From Thermus igniterrae ATCC 700962 (GTDB lineage: Bacteria; Deinococcota; Deinococci; Deinococcales; Thermaceae), in the NCBI RefSeq assembly GCF_000376265.1, contig NZ_AQWU01000059.1, positions 1-60,761 of the forward strand: 60,761 nt of DNA, written 5' to 3'. The notes below the pieces were generated by a model that saw only the letters and a list, made by a program, of their open reading frames with translations, was not told where the DNA came from and ran no database searches. Shown here in pieces: positions 48,570-60,021 of this stretch (position 1 is its first letter; every line of letters begins with the position of its first letter). The position numbers and the translations under genes were made by a program.

Positions 48570-49649
48570 GTGGTCCTCAGGCGGGTAAACCTCCTGGCCT
48601 ACGATTGGGGCCTGGTCCTCCTGGTCCTGGCCCTGAGCGTCCTCGGGCTTTTCAACCTGCGAAGCGCCGCCCCTGACCCCGGGCTGGTCTCCCGCCAGCT
48701 CCTGGCCTTTGGCCTGGGTCTCCTCCTGGCCGTGGGGGTGCAGGCCTTCTCCCGCCGCACCCTCTTCGCCTGGGCCTATCCCCTCTATGCCCTTTCCCTC
48801 CTCCTCCTCCTGGCCGTGCTCGCCTTCGGGCGGGAGATCAACGGGGCCAAGGCCTGGTTTGTCCTGGGGCCTTTGCAGTTCCAGCCCCTGGAGCTGGCCA
48901 AGCTGGGCCTTGTAATGGCCCTGGCCCGCCTCCTGGAGCCAAGGCCCGTGCGGCGGGTGTGGGACTACTTGCTTCCCGGCCTCCTCACCCTGCCCGTGGC
49001 CGGGCTTCTCCTCCTGCAGCCCGACCTGGGGGGCACCCTGGTGGTCCTCTTCGGGGCTTTCGCCGTCCTCTTCGTGCGGGGCCTTCCCGCCAAGCACCTT
49101 CTGGTGGGGGCCTTGGCCCTGGTCCTCCTGGTGCCCACCGTGGTCTGGCCCAACCTCAAGCCCTACCAGCGGGAGCGGGTGCTCATCGTCCTGGACCCCT
49201 ACCGCGACCCCCTGGGCCAGGGCTTCCAGGTCATCCAGTCCACCATTGCCATCGGTTCCGGGGGGCTTTTGGGCAAGGGCTACGGCCAGGGTACCCAGAC
49301 CCAGCTGGGCTTCGTCCCCTTCCGCCACACGGACTTCGTCTTCGCCGTCTGGGCCGAGGAGTGGGGCTTCGTGGGGAGCCTGGCCCTGCTGGGCCTCTAC
49401 GCCCTCCTCCTGGCCCGGCTCTTCGGCCTGGCCCTGGAGTGTCCCCGGCTGGCCGACCGCCTCTTCATCGCCGGGGTGGGGGGGATGCTGGGCTTCCAGG
49501 TGTTGGTGAACCTGGGGGTGGCCCTGGGGGTGATGCCGGTTACCGGCCTCACCCTGCCCCTCTTCTCCTATGGGGGCTCCAGCCTCATGGCCACCCTGCT
49601 CTCCTTGGGCCTGGTCCTCCTGGTGCATCGGGACCGGGCGCAACCTTAG
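48570..49649 (+). CDS. rodA: SEDS peptidoglycan glycosyltransferase RodA
   Basis: A 359-aa SEDS protein with ten membrane helices: YDWGLVLLVLALSVLGLFNL, INGAKAWFVLGPLQFQPLELAK, LLLLQPDLGGTLVVL, GQGTQTQLGFVPFRHTDFVF and the catalytic-loop acidic segment WAEEWGFVGSL, then TLPLFSYGGSSL. Length equals the Thermus RodA whose structure is known. It polymerises lipid II for cell elongation with a class B PBP not present here. It follows minE by 13 bp. Confidence 0.95.
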   Translation: MVLRRVNLLAYDWGLVLLVLALSVLGLFNLRSAAPDPGLVSRQLLAFGLGLLLAVGVQAFSRRTLFAWAYPLYALSLLLLLAVLAFGREINGAKAWFVLGPLQFQPLELAKLGLVMALARLLEPRPVRRVWDYLLPGLLTLPVAGLLLLQPDLGGTLVVLFGAFAVLFVRGLPAKHLLVGALALVLLVPTVVWPNLKPYQRERVLIVLDPYRDPLGQGFQVIQSTIAIGSGGLLGKGYGQGTQTQLGFVPFRHTDFVFAVWAEEWGFVGSLALLGLYALLLARLFGLALECPRLADRLFIAGVGGMLGFQVLVNLGVALGVMPVTGLTLPLFSYGGSSLMATLLSLGLVLLVHRDRAQP

Positions 49650-49681
49650 GGCGGTCCTGGAATAAGGGAGGTGAGGGATGC

Positions 49682-50059
49682 ATGCGGTGGCTGGGGTTCG
49701 GGATACTCCTTCTCCTCGGAGCCTGCGGCCCATGGGGTTCTTTTGACCCGGAGGTCACGCCTTCCCGCCTAGTCCTGGCCCCCGGAGAGCGAGGCCAGCT
49801 CTTGGTCATCCTTCGGCCTCAGGGGGGGTTTTCGGGGGAGGTGTACCTGGGCCTGGCGGGCGAGACCGGCGGGCCGCCTCCTGCCTTTGTCTCTGGCGGG
49901 GGTGTGGTGGTGCGGGTCCAGGCTCCCTATACTGTGGCGGACCTCTTCCTGCGCCTGGCCCAGGAGGCTCCTCCTGGGACCTACGCCCTTCAGGTGAAGG
50001 CCCTGGCGGGGGGGCTGGTCCGCTACGCGCCCTTTACCCTGGAGGTGGTTTCCCCCTAG
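49682..50059 (+). CDS. Putative lipoprotein, 125 aa
   Basis: MRWLGFGILLLLGACG is a lipoprotein signal with Cys15. The mature part is a beta-rich, Gly/Pro-rich domain (PSRLVLAPGERGQLLVILRP, GTYALQVKALAGGLVRY) that looks like an immunoglobulin-like sandwich. Family not recognised. It follows rodA by 32 bp with GGGAGGTGAGG upstream. An export or envelope role is likely. Confidence 0.75.
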   Translation: MRWLGFGILLLLGACGPWGSFDPEVTPSRLVLAPGERGQLLVILRPQGGFSGEVYLGLAGETGGPPPAFVSGGGVVVRVQAPYTVADLFLRLAQEAPPGTYALQVKALAGGLVRYAPFTLEVVSP

Positions 50060-50069
50060 GCCCAAGGGC

Positions 50070-50097
50070 TTTAACCGGGGACCGGGCCTGCTAAACT
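50070..50097 (+). promoter_or_regulatory. Promoter of the potABCD operon
   Basis: TTTAAC (50070-50075), a 16-bp spacer, TAAACT (50092-50097), and 7 nt to the GTG start. Leaderless-type. Confidence 0.5.
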
Positions 50098-50104
50098 AGG
50101 CCCC

Positions 50105-51175
50105 GTGGCCGGGGACGTGCTGGTGCGCCTGGAAGGGGTGCGGAAGGCCTTCGGTGGGGTGGTGGCCCTGGATGGGGTGGACCTCGAGGTCCGCCGGGGG
50201 GAGTTCTTCAGCCTCCTGGGGCCTTCGGGTTGCGGCAAGACCACCCTGTTGCGGCTATTGGCGGGGTTTGACACCCCGGACGCCGGGCGGGTTGCCATCG
50301 CCGGCCGGGACATGGCGGGGGTTCCCCCCTACGAGCGGCCGGTGAACACCGTCTTCCAAAACTACGCCCTCTTCCCCCACATGACCGTGGCGGGGAACGT
50401 GGCCTTTGGCCTGCGCATGAAGGGCCTACCCGCGGCGGAGATCCGCAGGAAGGTGGCCTGGGCCCTGGAGCTGGTGGACCTCCTGGGCCTGGAGGGCCGC
50501 TACCCCAGGGAGCTTTCCGGGGGGCAAAGGCAGCGGGTGGCCCTGGCCCGAGCCCTGGTCCTGGAGCCCCAGGTCCTCCTCCTGGACGAGCCCCTTTCCG
50601 CCCTGGACCTCAAGCTCCGCCAGGAGCTCAGGGTGGAGCTCATGCAGCTCCAAAGGCGCCTGGGGACCACCTTCATCTTCGTCACCCACGACCAGGAGGA
50701 GGCCCTGGTCATGTCCGACCGCATCGCGGTGATGCGGGCCGGGCGCATTGAGCAGCTGGGCCTGCCCGATGAGGTGTACGAGCGGCCCAAAAACCGCTTC
50801 GTGGCCGAGTTCCTGGGCCGCTCCAACTTCCTTCCCGCCCGGCCCCACCCCCTGGGGGCGGAGACCCCTCTGGGGCCCTTGCGCCTCAAGACCCCCTTGG
50901 CCCGGGAGGCCCTCCTGGCCATCCGCCCCGAGAAGATGCGCCTCTACCGGGGGCAAAACGGCCTCCCCACCCGGGAAAACCTGGTGCGGGCCCGGGTGGA
51001 GGAGATCGTCTACACGGGGGCGGAGAACCAGTACTACCTGCGGGCCGGGGAGGTGCGGCTTCTGGCCTACACCCTGAACCAGGACCTGCAGGAGCCGGGC
51101 GCCGAGGAGTTTGGCTACGGGGAGGAGGTCCTCTGCTACCTTCCCCCAGAGAACCTGGTGGTGCTCCATGAATGA
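50105..51175 (+). CDS. potA: Spermidine/putrescine ABC transporter ATPase
   Basis: A 356-aa ABC ATPase: [18 protein letters not shown] (Walker A), [13 protein letters not shown] (Q-loop), [20 protein letters not shown] (signature), [12 protein letters not shown] (Walker B), [13 protein letters not shown] (switch His). A C-terminal TOBE domain follows (about 270-350). These features and the neighbouring permeases point to the PotA/polyamine class. GTG start. It overlaps potB by 8 bp. Confidence 0.92.
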   Translation: MAGDVLVRLEGVRKAFGGVVALDGVDLEVRRGEFFSLLGPSGCGKTTLLRLLAGFDTPDAGRVAIAGRDMAGVPPYERPVNTVFQNYALFPHMTVAGNVAFGLRMKGLPAAEIRRKVAWALELVDLLGLEGRYPRELSGGQRQRVALARALVLEPQVLLLDEPLSALDLKLRQELRVELMQLQRRLGTTFIFVTHDQEEALVMSDRIAVMRAGRIEQLGLPDEVYERPKNRFVAEFLGRSNFLPARPHPLGAETPLGPLRLKTPLAREALLAIRPEKMRLYRGQNGLPTRENLVRARVEEIVYTGAENQYYLRAGEVRLLAYTLNQDLQEPGAEEFGYGEEVLCYLPPENLVVLHE

Positions 51176-52028
51176 GGCGGCAACCCCCTGGCAGCGCTTC
51201 TTCCGCGTCCTGGTGACCGTGGGGCCGGGGGGGCTTTGGCTCTTCCTTTTCGTCCTCCTCCCCACCCTCCTGGTCCTCCTGGCCTCCTTCCTCACCCGGG
51301 GGCCCTACGGGGAGCTCACCGGTCCCTGGGGCCTCCACAACTACGCCCGCCTCCTGAACCCGTACTACCTCGAGGCCTTCGCCCAGAGCCTCCTGGTGGG
51401 CGCCCTGGCCACCCTCCTTTCCGCCCTCTTGGGCTACCCCCTGGCCTTCCACATCGCCCGCCACCCCCGGCGCGACCTCCTCCTCTTCCTCCTCCTCCTG
51501 CCCTTCCTCACCAACTTCCTCATCCGCGTCTACGCCTGGCTGGTCCTGCTCCAGCGGGAAGGGCTGGTGAATGCCCTCTTGGGGGCTTTGGGCCTGGGGC
51601 CGGTGGTCCTCTACCCCTCCTTCCTCGCCGTGCTCCTGGCCACGGTGTACACCTTCCTGCCCTTCTTCGTCCTGCCGGTCTACGCCAGCGTGGAGCGCCT
51701 GGACTGGCAGCTGTTGGAGGCGGCTTACGACCTTGGGGCGCGGCCTTTCAGGGCCTTCCTCCACGCCGTGTTACCCCAGACCTACCCCGGGCTTTTCGCG
51801 GGCTCGGTCCTGGTCTTCATCCCCGCCATGGGCACCTTCGTGGTGGCCGACCTTCTGGGGGCAGGGCGGGTGGTGCTCATTGGCAACCTCATCCAGCAGC
51901 AGTTCGGCCTCACCCGGGACTGGGCCTTCGGGGCCGCCCTGAGCGTCTTCCTCATGGGCTTTGTCCTCCTGGCCCTTTACCTCTACGCCCGCATCCAGGG
52001 GGAAAGGGGGCTTGAGGAGCTGGTATGA
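51168..52028 (+). CDS. potB: Polyamine ABC transporter permease PotB
   Basis: A 286-aa permease with six membrane helices. The EAA-type loop is [20 protein letters not shown] followed by [16 protein letters not shown], which docks on Pot[17 protein letters not shown] is typical of PotB. ATG 51168 lies in the end of potA; a start further upstream is not supported. Confidence 0.92.
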   Translation: MNEAATPWQRFFRVLVTVGPGGLWLFLFVLLPTLLVLLASFLTRGPYGELTGPWGLHNYARLLNPYYLEAFAQSLLVGALATLLSALLGYPLAFHIARHPRRDLLLFLLLLPFLTNFLIRVYAWLVLLQREGLVNALLGALGLGPVVLYPSFLAVLLATVYTFLPFFVLPVYASVERLDWQLLEAAYDLGARPFRAFLHAVLPQTYPGLFAGSVLVFIPAMGTFVVADLLGAGRVVLIGNLIQQQFGLTRDWAFGAALSVFLMGFVLLALYLYARIQGERGLEELV

Positions 52029-52804
52029 GGCGGCTTCTCTCCATTCATGCCCTGTTGGTCTACCTCTTCCTCTACCTTCCCATCCTGGTGATCGTGGCCC
52101 TCTCCTTCAACGAGAGCCGCCGGGGGGTGCGCTTCACCGGCTTCACCCTGGAGTGGTACCAGGCCCTTTTCCAGGACCCCCGGGTGCTGGGCTACCTGGC
52201 CAACACCCTCACCGTGGCCTTTGCCTCCACCCTGGTCTCCACGGTGCTCGGCACCCTTCTGGCCCTGGGGCTGGTGCGCTACCGCTTCCCGGGCAAGGGC
52301 TTCCTGCGCTACCTCCTCTACATCCCCGTGGTGGTGCCCGACGTGGTCATGGGGGTGAGCCTCCTCCTCCTCTTCGCCTTTGCCCGGGAGCTCTTGGGCT
52401 TTCCCCGGCTTTCCCTCCTCACGGTCATCCTGGGGCACATCACCTTCCAGGTGGCCTTCGTGACCCTGGTGGTGCGCTCTAGGCTCCTCCTCCTGGACCC
52501 GGGCCTGGAGGAGGCGGCCCGCGACCTGGGGGCCCGGGGCTTCCAGACCTTCTGGTACGTGACCCTCCCCCTGGCCTGGCCGGGGGTGGCCGCGGGGGCC
52601 CTCCTCGCCCTCACCCTCTCCCTGGACGACTTCGTGGTCACCTTCTTCACCGCCGGGCCTGGGGCCACCACCCTGCCCCTTTACATCTACTCCAGCGTGA
52701 AGCTGGGGGTGAGCCCCAAGGTGCACGCCCTTTCCACCCTCATCATCGGCCTCAGCGCCTTTTTCCTGGCCCTGGGGTATGCTCTCACCCGGAGGCGGCC
52801 TTAG
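52025..52804 (+). CDS. potC: Polyamine ABC transporter permease PotC
   Basis: A 259-aa permease with six helices. LPILVIVALSFNESRRGVRF is the common PotC start, and the EAA loop is LEEAARDLGARGFQTFWYVT then LPLAWPGVAAGALLAL. SLDDFVVTFFTAGPGATTLP is the PotC hallmark. ATGA overlap with potB. Confidence 0.93.
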   Translation: MRRLLSIHALLVYLFLYLPILVIVALSFNESRRGVRFTGFTLEWYQALFQDPRVLGYLANTLTVAFASTLVSTVLGTLLALGLVRYRFPGKGFLRYLLYIPVVVPDVVMGVSLLLLFAFARELLGFPRLSLLTVILGHITFQVAFVTLVVRSRLLLLDPGLEEAARDLGARGFQTFWYVTLPLAWPGVAAGALLALTLSLDDFVVTFFTAGPGATTLPLYIYSSVKLGVSPKVHALSTLIIGLSAFFLALGYALTRRRP

Positions 52805-52829
52805 GCCGCCCAGACCGGGGAGGAAGCGT

Positions 52830-53885
52830 ATGGCGAGAATCCTGATGGTGGCCTTGGCCCTGGCCCTGGTGGTCCTCGGGGTGGTCTTTCTGCGCCCAAG
52901 ACCGGCCCAGGAGGTGAAAACCCTCTACTTCCTCAACTGGGCGGACTACATTCCGGAAGACCTCCTCAAGAAGTTCGCCGCGGAGACCGGGGCCAAGGTG
53001 GTCCTGGACACCTTTGAGTCCCCCGAGGCCATGCTGGCCAAGCTGAAGGCGGGGGCGGACCAGGAGTTCTCCCTGGTGGTGGCCCCGGACTACTACGTGC
53101 TCCAGATGGCCCGGGAGGGGCTCCTTGCCCCCCTGGACAAGGGGCGCCTGAAGAACCTGGCTAACCTGGACCCCTTCTTCCAGGACCCCCCCTACGACCC
53201 CGGCCTGCAGTATTCCGTCCCCTACCTCTGGGGCACCACCGGTCTGGCCTACCGGGAGGACCTGGTGACGGGCCCCGTGGACTCCTATGCCGTCCTTTTT
53301 GACCCCGGGCGCCAGGTGGGCCCTTTCCTCCTCCTGGACGAGATGCGGGAGACCATCGGGGCGGCCTTGAAGTACCTGGGCTACTCCGTGAACACCACGG
53401 ACCTCGAGGCCCTGGAGAAGGCCAAGGAACTCCTCCTTGCCGCCAAACGCCGCTCCGTGGGCTTCGCCGGGGGCATAGAGGGGCTGAACCGGGTCTTGGC
53501 CGGGGATGCCGCGGTGGCCCTGGCCTACTCGGGGGATGTCCTCCAGGCCCGCCAGGAGGACGCCCGCCTGCGCTACGCCCTCCCCAAGGAGGGGGCCACC
53601 CTGTGGACCGATGCCCTGGTGGTCCTTAAGCGGGGTCCGGCCCAGGACCTGGCCTACCGCTTCATTGACTTCCTCCTGGAGCCGGAAAATGCCCGGGCCT
53701 TGGCGGAGTACACCCGCTACGCTACCCCGGTGGCCCCGGCCATCCCCCTCCTTCCCGAGGAGATGCGCCAGGACCCCACGGTCTTCCCCCCGGAGGAGAT
53801 CCGGGCCAAGCTGGAGTACCTGAAGGACCTGGGGCCGGATATCGCCCTCTTTGACCGGGTCTGGACCGAGGTGAAGGCCCGCTAA
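52830..53885 (+). CDS. potD: Polyamine-binding protein PotD
   Basis: A 351-aa extracytoplasmic binding protein. An N-terminal hydrophobic segment (residues 5-23) has no lipobox Cys, so it is a cleaved signal or a membrane anchor. LYFLNWADYIPEDLLKKFA, SPEAMLAKLKAG and PYLWGTTGLAYRED are typical PotD/PotF blocks with aromatic and acidic residues for polyamine. Thermus makes long and branched polyamines, so uptake of such compounds would be useful. 25 bp after potC. Confidence 0.92.
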   Translation: MARILMVALALALVVLGVVFLRPRPAQEVKTLYFLNWADYIPEDLLKKFAAETGAKVVLDTFESPEAMLAKLKAGADQEFSLVVAPDYYVLQMAREGLLAPLDKGRLKNLANLDPFFQDPPYDPGLQYSVPYLWGTTGLAYREDLVTGPVDSYAVLFDPGRQVGPFLLLDEMRETIGAALKYLGYSVNTTDLEALEKAKELLLAAKRRSVGFAGGIEGLNRVLAGDAAVALAYSGDVLQARQEDARLRYALPKEGATLWTDALVVLKRGPAQDLAYRFIDFLLEPENARALAEYTRYATPVAPAIPLLPEEMRQDPTVFPPEEIRAKLEYLKDLGPDIALFDRVWTEVKAR

Positions 53886-53908
53886 AGGCTGTGGGGAAGG
53901 GGCCGGGC

Positions 53909-53914
53909 TATACT
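53909..53914 (+). promoter_or_regulatory. -10 box of the cytochrome c gene
   Basis: TATACT with 6 nt to the ATG, leaderless-type, just after potD. Confidence 0.5.
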
Positions 53915-53920
53915 GGGCCC

Positions 53921-54310
53921 ATGAAAGGCCTCCTGTTCCTCCTCCTGGCCTTGGGCCTCTCCGTTTGGGCCCAGGGGGTGGAGGCCCTCTGGAACCGGAG
54001 TTGCGCCGTTTGCCATGGGGAAAAGGCCCAAGGGGTGCGGCCCTACCCCGGCCTGCAGGCGGTAGCCCCCTTTTTTGCCACCCCGGAGGGGCGGCGCTAC
54101 CTGGTCCTGGTGAGCCTCTACGGCAAGAAGGGAGAGGCGGGGCTCATGCCGGGTTTTGCCCAGCTCAAGGACGAGGAGCTCGCCGCCCTCCTCAACCACC
54201 TCAAGGCCCTGCTCCAGGCCAAGGGCGAGGCCTTCACCCCGGAGGAGGTGCGCCGGGGCCGGGGGCTCAACCTCACCCCGGAGCAGGTGAGGCGGCCCCC
54301 GGTGCCCTAG
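53921..54310 (+). CDS. Small exported monoheme cytochrome c
   Basis: A 129-aa protein. [19 protein letters not shown] is a cleavable signal. The heme motif is SCAVCHG (CxxCH), and the axial Met is likely in [16 protein letters not shown]. The short C-terminal tail is charged. It looks like a class I c-type electron carrier or domain. ATG 53921. The end overlaps ilvD by 4 bp, convergent. Confidence 0.9.
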   Translation: MKGLLFLLLALGLSVWAQGVEALWNRSCAVCHGEKAQGVRPYPGLQAVAPFFATPEGRRYLVLVSLYGKKGEAGLMPGFAQLKDEELAALLNHLKALLQAKGEAFTPEEVRRGRGLNLTPEQVRRPPVP

Positions 54311-55977
54311 CCCTCGAGGTCCCGCAGGACCGCCCCCTCGTCCGCCTGGCCCACCAGGGCGGCGTAGCGGGCGAAAAGCCCCTTGGTGAAGGCGGGGGGC
54401 CTGGGCCGCCAGCGTTCCCGGCGCCGGGCCAGCTCCTCCTCCGGCAGGAGGACTTCCAAAAGGCGGCGCTCCACGTCAATGCGCACCCGGTCTCCTTCCT
54501 CCAGGAGGGCGATGGGCCCACCTATGGCCGCCTCCGGGGCGATGTGGCCAATCATGAGCCCCCGGGTGCCCCCGGAGAAGCGGCCGTCCGTGAGGAGGGC
54601 CACCTCCGGCCCCAGGCCCTCGCCCACCAGGGCGCTGGTCACCGAGAGCATCTCCGGCATCCCCGGGGCCCCCTTGGGCCCCACGTAGCGGATGACCACC
54701 ACATCCCCGGGCCGGATCTCCTTGGCCAGCACCTTCTGCATGGCCTCCTCCTCGGAGTCAAAGACCCGGGCGGGCCCCTCAAACTGGGTGCGCTCGGTGC
54801 CGGCCAGCTTCAAGACCGCCCCCTTGGGGGCCAGGTTCCCCCTGAGGACCACCAGTCCCCCATGGGGCTTTAAGGCCCGTTCCACCGGGAAGACCACCTG
54901 CTGCCCCTCCTGTTCCCGGTAGGCCCTTTCCACCTCCTCGGCCAGGGTGCGCCCGGTGAGGGTCTTCTCCTCCCCATGGAGGAGGCCCGCCTCCAGGAGG
55001 CGCTTAAAGACCAAGGCCGTGCCCCCGGCCTCGTAGAGCTCCCAGGCGGTATAGGTACCCCAGGGGCGCAGGTCGGCGATCACCGGGGTCTGGCGGGAAA
55101 CCCGGTCAAAATCGTCCAGGGAGAGCTCCACCCCCGCCTCCTTGGCCATGGCCAGCAGGTGGAGCACGGCGTTGGTGCTCCCCCCGGTGGCGGCCACGGC
55201 GGCGATGGCGTTGAGGAAGCCTCTGCGGGTGAGGAAGTCCCTGGGTTTCCAGTCCCGGGCGATGGCCTCGGCCAGGATCCGCCCCGCCTCCCGGGTGGCC
55301 CGGGGCTTCTCGGGGTGGACGGCGGGGATGGCGTTGTAGCCCACGGGGGAGAGGCCCAGGGCCTCGAGGGCCATGGCCATGGTGTTGGCCGTGTACTGCC
55401 CACCGCAGGCCCCGGGGCCGGGGATGGCCCGGCGCTCAATCTCCAGAAGCTCCTCCTCGCTTATTTTGCCCGCGGCCCGCTGCCCCACCGCCTCAAAGAC
55501 CTCCACGATGGTGAGCTTCCGCCCCCGCCACTCCCCCGGAGCGATGGTCCCCCCGTAGAGGACCATCCCCGGCACCCCGCTGCGGATCACCCCCATGGCC
55601 CCCCCGGGGATGGTCTTGTCGCAGGCGGAGAGGGCCACCATGCCGTCGTAGAGGTAGCCCTGGGCGATGAGCTCCACGCTGTCGGCGATCACCTCGCGGC
55701 TCACCAGGCTGGCCCGCATCCCCGGGGTGCCCATGCTGATGCCGTCGGAGATGGCCGGGGCCCCGAACTCAAAGGGCACCAGCCCTGCCTCCCTGAGGCC
55801 GGCCTTCAGGTCCAGGGCCAGCTGCCGCAGGTGCAGGTTGCAGGGCATGCCGTCGGTGAAGGTGTTGACCACTCCCACGAAAGGCCTGGCGAAGTCCTCA
55901 TCGCCCACGCCCACCGCCCGCAACATGGCCCGGGCTGGGGCCTGGGGTAAGCCCTTTTTGATCCGGTCGGAACGCAT
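54307..55977 (-). CDS. ilvD: Dihydroxy-acid dehydratase
   Basis: A 556-aa Fe-S dehydratase of the valine/isoleucine (and hence leucine) pathway. Blocks: [19 protein letters not shown] (Cys), [31 protein letters not shown] (Cys and metal site), [20 protein letters not shown] (third Cys), [14 protein letters not shown] and [20 protein letters not shown]. It is the last gene of the leu operon. ATG 55977 has AGGAGG upstream. Confidence 0.96.
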   Translation of the reverse strand: MRSDRIKKGLPQAPARAMLRAVGVGDEDFARPFVGVVNTFTDGMPCNLHLRQLALDLKAGLREAGLVPFEFGAPAISDGISMGTPGMRASLVSREVIADSVELIAQGYLYDGMVALSACDKTIPGGAMGVIRSGVPGMVLYGGTIAPGEWRGRKLTIVEVFEAVGQRAAGKISEEELLEIERRAIPGPGACGGQYTANTMAMALEALGLSPVGYNAIPAVHPEKPRATREAGRILAEAIARDWKPRDFLTRRGFLNAIAAVAATGGSTNAVLHLLAMAKEAGVELSLDDFDRVSRQTPVIADLRPWGTYTAWELYEAGGTALVFKRLLEAGLLHGEEKTLTGRTLAEEVERAYREQEGQQVVFPVERALKPHGGLVVLRGNLAPKGAVLKLAGTERTQFEGPARVFDSEEEAMQKVLAKEIRPGDVVVIRYVGPKGAPGMPEMLSVTSALVGEGLGPEVALLTDGRFSGGTRGLMIGHIAPEAAIGGPIALLEEGDRVRIDVERRLLEVLLPEEELARRRERWRPRPPAFTKGLFARYAALVGQADEGAVLRDLEG

Positions 55978-55993
55978 GCTAAGCCTCCTAGGG

Positions 55994-56728
55994 TTAAGCG
56001 TCTCGCCAGCTGGCGATCTTGCCGTGGAACTGCCGTGCCCGGGGGAGCAGGCGCACCAGGGCCTGGGCCGCCGCCTCGGGGGTGAGGAGGCGGCCCTCCT
56101 CCTTGTAGCTGCGGAAAACCCGGTGGAGCACGGGCGCGGCGCTCCCCTGGGCCTCCCGGGCCGCCCGTTGCATCTCCGTCTCCACCACCCCCGGGCGGTA
56201 GACGAAGCAGGCCACCTCGGGCACCTCCGCCGCCAGCTGCCTGGCCAGGTGCTCCTCCGCCGCCTTGGCCACTGCGTAGGCCCCGATGCCGGGCAGGTTG
56301 CTCTCCGCCGCCCCGGAGCCCACGTAGACCGCCAGGCCCTCCCCCTGGCGCCGCAGGAGGGGATAGGCGAAGCGGGCCAGCTGGTAGCCGGCCACCAGGT
56401 TGGCCTCCAGGACCTCCTGGAAGAGGCCCTCGGCCAGCTCAAAGAGGAGGGGCCCCGGGTGCAGGACCCCGGCGTTGTGGATGTAGCCGTAAAAGCCCCC
56501 AAGCCCCTCCGCCTTCCGCACCAGGGCCTCGGCCACCTCGGCCTTTCCGGCGCTTCCCGCCACGGCTTCCGCCCTGCCCCCCTGGGCCCGCACCTCTTCC
56601 AGCACCGCCAGCAGGGGGGCTTCCGAACGGGCGTTCAGCACCAGCTGGTAGCCGGCCTTGGCCAGCTCCAGGGCCAGCGCCCGGCCGATGCCGCGGCTGG
56701 CCCCGGTGAGGATCAGGGTTTTTTTCAT
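55994..56728 (-). CDS. Short-chain dehydrogenase/reductase
   Basis: A 244-aa [22 protein letters not shown] (cofactor), [11 protein letters not shown] (NAG), and a catalytic Tyr-Lys in [31 protein letters not shown] follows, as in sepiapterin-reductase-like SDRs. The substrate is unknown. It sits between leuB and ilvD in the branched-chain operon, 79 bp after leuB with its own ribosome site AAGGAGG. It could serve a keto-acid side reaction or be a passenger. Confidence 0.88.
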   Translation of the reverse strand: MKKTLILTGASRGIGRALALELAKAGYQLVLNARSEAPLLAVLEEVRAQGGRAEAVAGSAGKAEVAEALVRKAEGLGGFYGYIHNAGVLHPGPLLFELAEGLFQEVLEANLVAGYQLARFAYPLLRRQGEGLAVYVGSGAAESNLPGIGAYAVAKAAEEHLARQLAAEVPEVACFVYRPGVVETEMQRAAREAQGSAAPVLHRVFRSYKEEGRLLTPEAAAQALVRLLPRARQFHGKIASWRDA

Positions 56729-56807
56729 GTGCCTTCCTCCTTGGGCGCCGGTCCGCCGAAGGCCTCCTCTAGGACCCGTGGCGGAGGTGCCTGGCGGCGC
56801 GTTGCCC

Positions 56808-58447
<1,640 letters not shown>

Positions 58448-58450
58448 GCC

Positions 58451-59863
58451 TTACCTCCCAATGCCAAACACTTCCCGGGCGTCGGCGATCTCGCCCGTTA
58501 CCGCCGCCGCCGCCACCATGAGGGGGCTCATGAGCACGGTGCGCCCCCTGGGGCTTCCCATCCGGCCCTTGTAGTTGCGGTTGGAGGAGCTGGCCGCCAG
58601 CTCGTCCCCTTCCAGGCGGTCCGGGTTCATGGCCAGGCACATGGAGCACCCGGGGTTGCGCCACTCAAAGCCCGCCTCCCGGAAGACCTCGGCGATACCC
58701 TCCTCCTCCGCCTTCTTGGCCACCCACTCCGAACCCGGCACCACCAGGGCCCTCACCCCCCGCTTCACCCGGTGGCCCCGGAGGTAGCGGGCCACCTCCC
58801 GCAGGTCGGAGAGCCGGGCGTTGGTGCAGCTGCCGATAAAGGCCACCTGCACCGGCACCCCCTTGATGGGCTGGCCGGGGCGGAAGCCCATGTAGGCCAA
58901 AGCCTCCTCGGCCACGGGGCGCTCCTCGGGGGAAAGCTCCTCCAGGAGGGGAATACGGCCGTCTATGGGGATGGCCTGCCCCGGGGTGATGCCCCAGGTG
59001 ACCGTGGGGGCGATCTCCTCCGCCTGGAAGGTGACCACGTCGTCGTAGGGGGCATCGGGGTCGGAGGCGAAGCTGAGCCAGCGCCGCTTGGCCTCCTCCC
59101 ACTCCGCCCCCTTGGGGCTGTAGGGGCGGCCTTCCAGGTAGCGGAAGGTGGTCTCGTCGGGGTTCACGTACCCCACCCGGGCCCCGCCCTCAATGGACAT
59201 GTTGCAAAGGGTCATGCGGCTTTCCATGTCCATGGCCTCCACCGCGCTCCCCCCGTACTCGTAGGCGTAGCCCAGGCCTCCCTTCACCCCCAGGTGGCGG
59301 ATGATGTGCAGGATCACGTCCTTGGCGTAGACCCCCGGGGCCAGCCTCCCCTCCACGTTGATGCGCCGCACCTTGAGCTTCTGGGCGGCGATGGTCTGGG
59401 TGGCCAGCACGTCCCGCACCTGGCTGGTGCCGATGCCGAAGGCCACCGCTCCAAAGGCCCCGTGGGTGGAGGTGTGGGAGTCCCCGCAGGCGATGGTCAT
59501 CCCGGGCTGGGTAAGGCCCAGCTGGGGGCCGATCACGTGCACGATGCCCTGGTTGCCGCTTCCCAGGTCAAAGAAGGTGATGCCGTGCTCCAGGGTGTTC
59601 TTCCGCAGGGCCTCCAGCATGCTCTGGGCCAGGGGGTCGGCGAAGGGCTCGGTGCGGTCGTGGGTGGGGACGATGTGGTCCACGGTGGCGAAGGTTCGGT
59701 GGGGATAGCGCACCCTAAGGCCCAGGTCCTTCAGCATGCCGAAGGCCTGGGGGCTGGTGACCTCGTGCAGGAGGTGGAGGTCAATGAAAAGCTGGCTTTG
59801 GCCGTTGCGCAGCTTTCTGACCTCGTGGGCCTCCCATACCTTCTCGTAAAGCGTTTTCCCCAT
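58451..59863 (-). CDS. leuC: 3-isopropylmalate dehydratase large subunit
   Basis: A 470-aa aconitase-family subunit that isomerises 2- to 3-isopropylmalate. [74 protein letters not shown] and [13 protein letters not shown] hold the Asp/His and three cluster Cys. The first structural gene of the leu operon; the ATG has GGGAGGGAG upstream, after the attenuator. Confidence 0.97.
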   Translation of the reverse strand: MGKTLYEKVWEAHEVRKLRNGQSQLFIDLHLLHEVTSPQAFGMLKDLGLRVRYPHRTFATVDHIVPTHDRTEPFADPLAQSMLEALRKNTLEHGITFFDLGSGNQGIVHVIGPQLGLTQPGMTIACGDSHTSTHGAFGAVAFGIGTSQVRDVLATQTIAAQKLKVRRINVEGRLAPGVYAKDVILHIIRHLGVKGGLGYAYEYGGSAVEAMDMESRMTLCNMSIEGGARVGYVNPDETTFRYLEGRPYSPKGAEWEEAKRRWLSFASDPDAPYDDVVTFQAEEIAPTVTWGITPGQAIPIDGRIPLLEELSPEERPVAEEALAYMGFRPGQPIKGVPVQVAFIGSCTNARLSDLREVARYLRGHRVKRGVRALVVPGSEWVAKKAEEEGIAEVFREAGFEWRNPGCSMCLAMNPDRLEGDELAASSSNRNYKGRMGSPRGRTVLMSPLMVAAAAVTGEIADAREVFGIGR

Positions 59864-59881
59864 GGCTCCCTCCCTTTATGG

Positions 59882-59911
59882 AAAACCCCCCGGGTGGTCT
59901 GGCCCGGGGGG
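59882..59911 (-). terminator. leu attenuator terminator
   Basis: CCCCCCGGG-(8 nt)-CCCGGGGGG then TTTT on the minus strand, 18 bp before the leuC ATG. A 9-bp perfect stem. Confidence 0.8.
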
Positions 59912-59928
59912 AAAGCGGAAAGGCCTCC

Positions 59929-59976
59929 CTAGACCGGGCCCGCCCGGCCTAGGTCTAGTAGGATGCCCCACCGCAT
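59929..59976 (-). CDS. leu operon leader peptide
   Basis: A 15-codon frame, MRWGILLDLGRAGPV, with Ile5 and Leu6, Leu7 and Leu9 all written CTA, an uncommon Leu codon here. The ATG is 8 nt after the promoter -10. Complementary pieces CCGGGC (59942-59947), GGCCCGG (59934-59940), CCGGGCC (59901-59907, in the terminator arm) and the second arm (59886-59894) give the standard choice between 1:2 plus 3:4 (stop) and 2:3 (read on) when ribosomes stall at the CTA codons. Confidence 0.78.
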   Translation of the reverse strand: MRWGILLDLGRAGPV

Positions 59977-59984
59977 TGCCCCCT

Positions 59985-60014
59985 AGCCTAAGCCCTAGCC
60001 GGCCCAAAGGTCAA
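59985..60014 (-). promoter_or_regulatory. leu operon promoter
   Basis: -35 TTGACC (60009-60014), an 18-bp spacer, -10 TAGGCT (59985-59990) on the minus strand. Confidence 0.75.
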
Positions 60015-60021
60015 GCTTGAC
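60010..60021. repeat. Palindrome GTCAAGCTTGAC shared by two -35 boxes
   Basis: A perfect 12-bp palindrome. Each half is the -35 box of one of the divergent promoters (leu on minus, tRNA-Leu on plus), separated by 2 bp. Confidence 0.85.
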
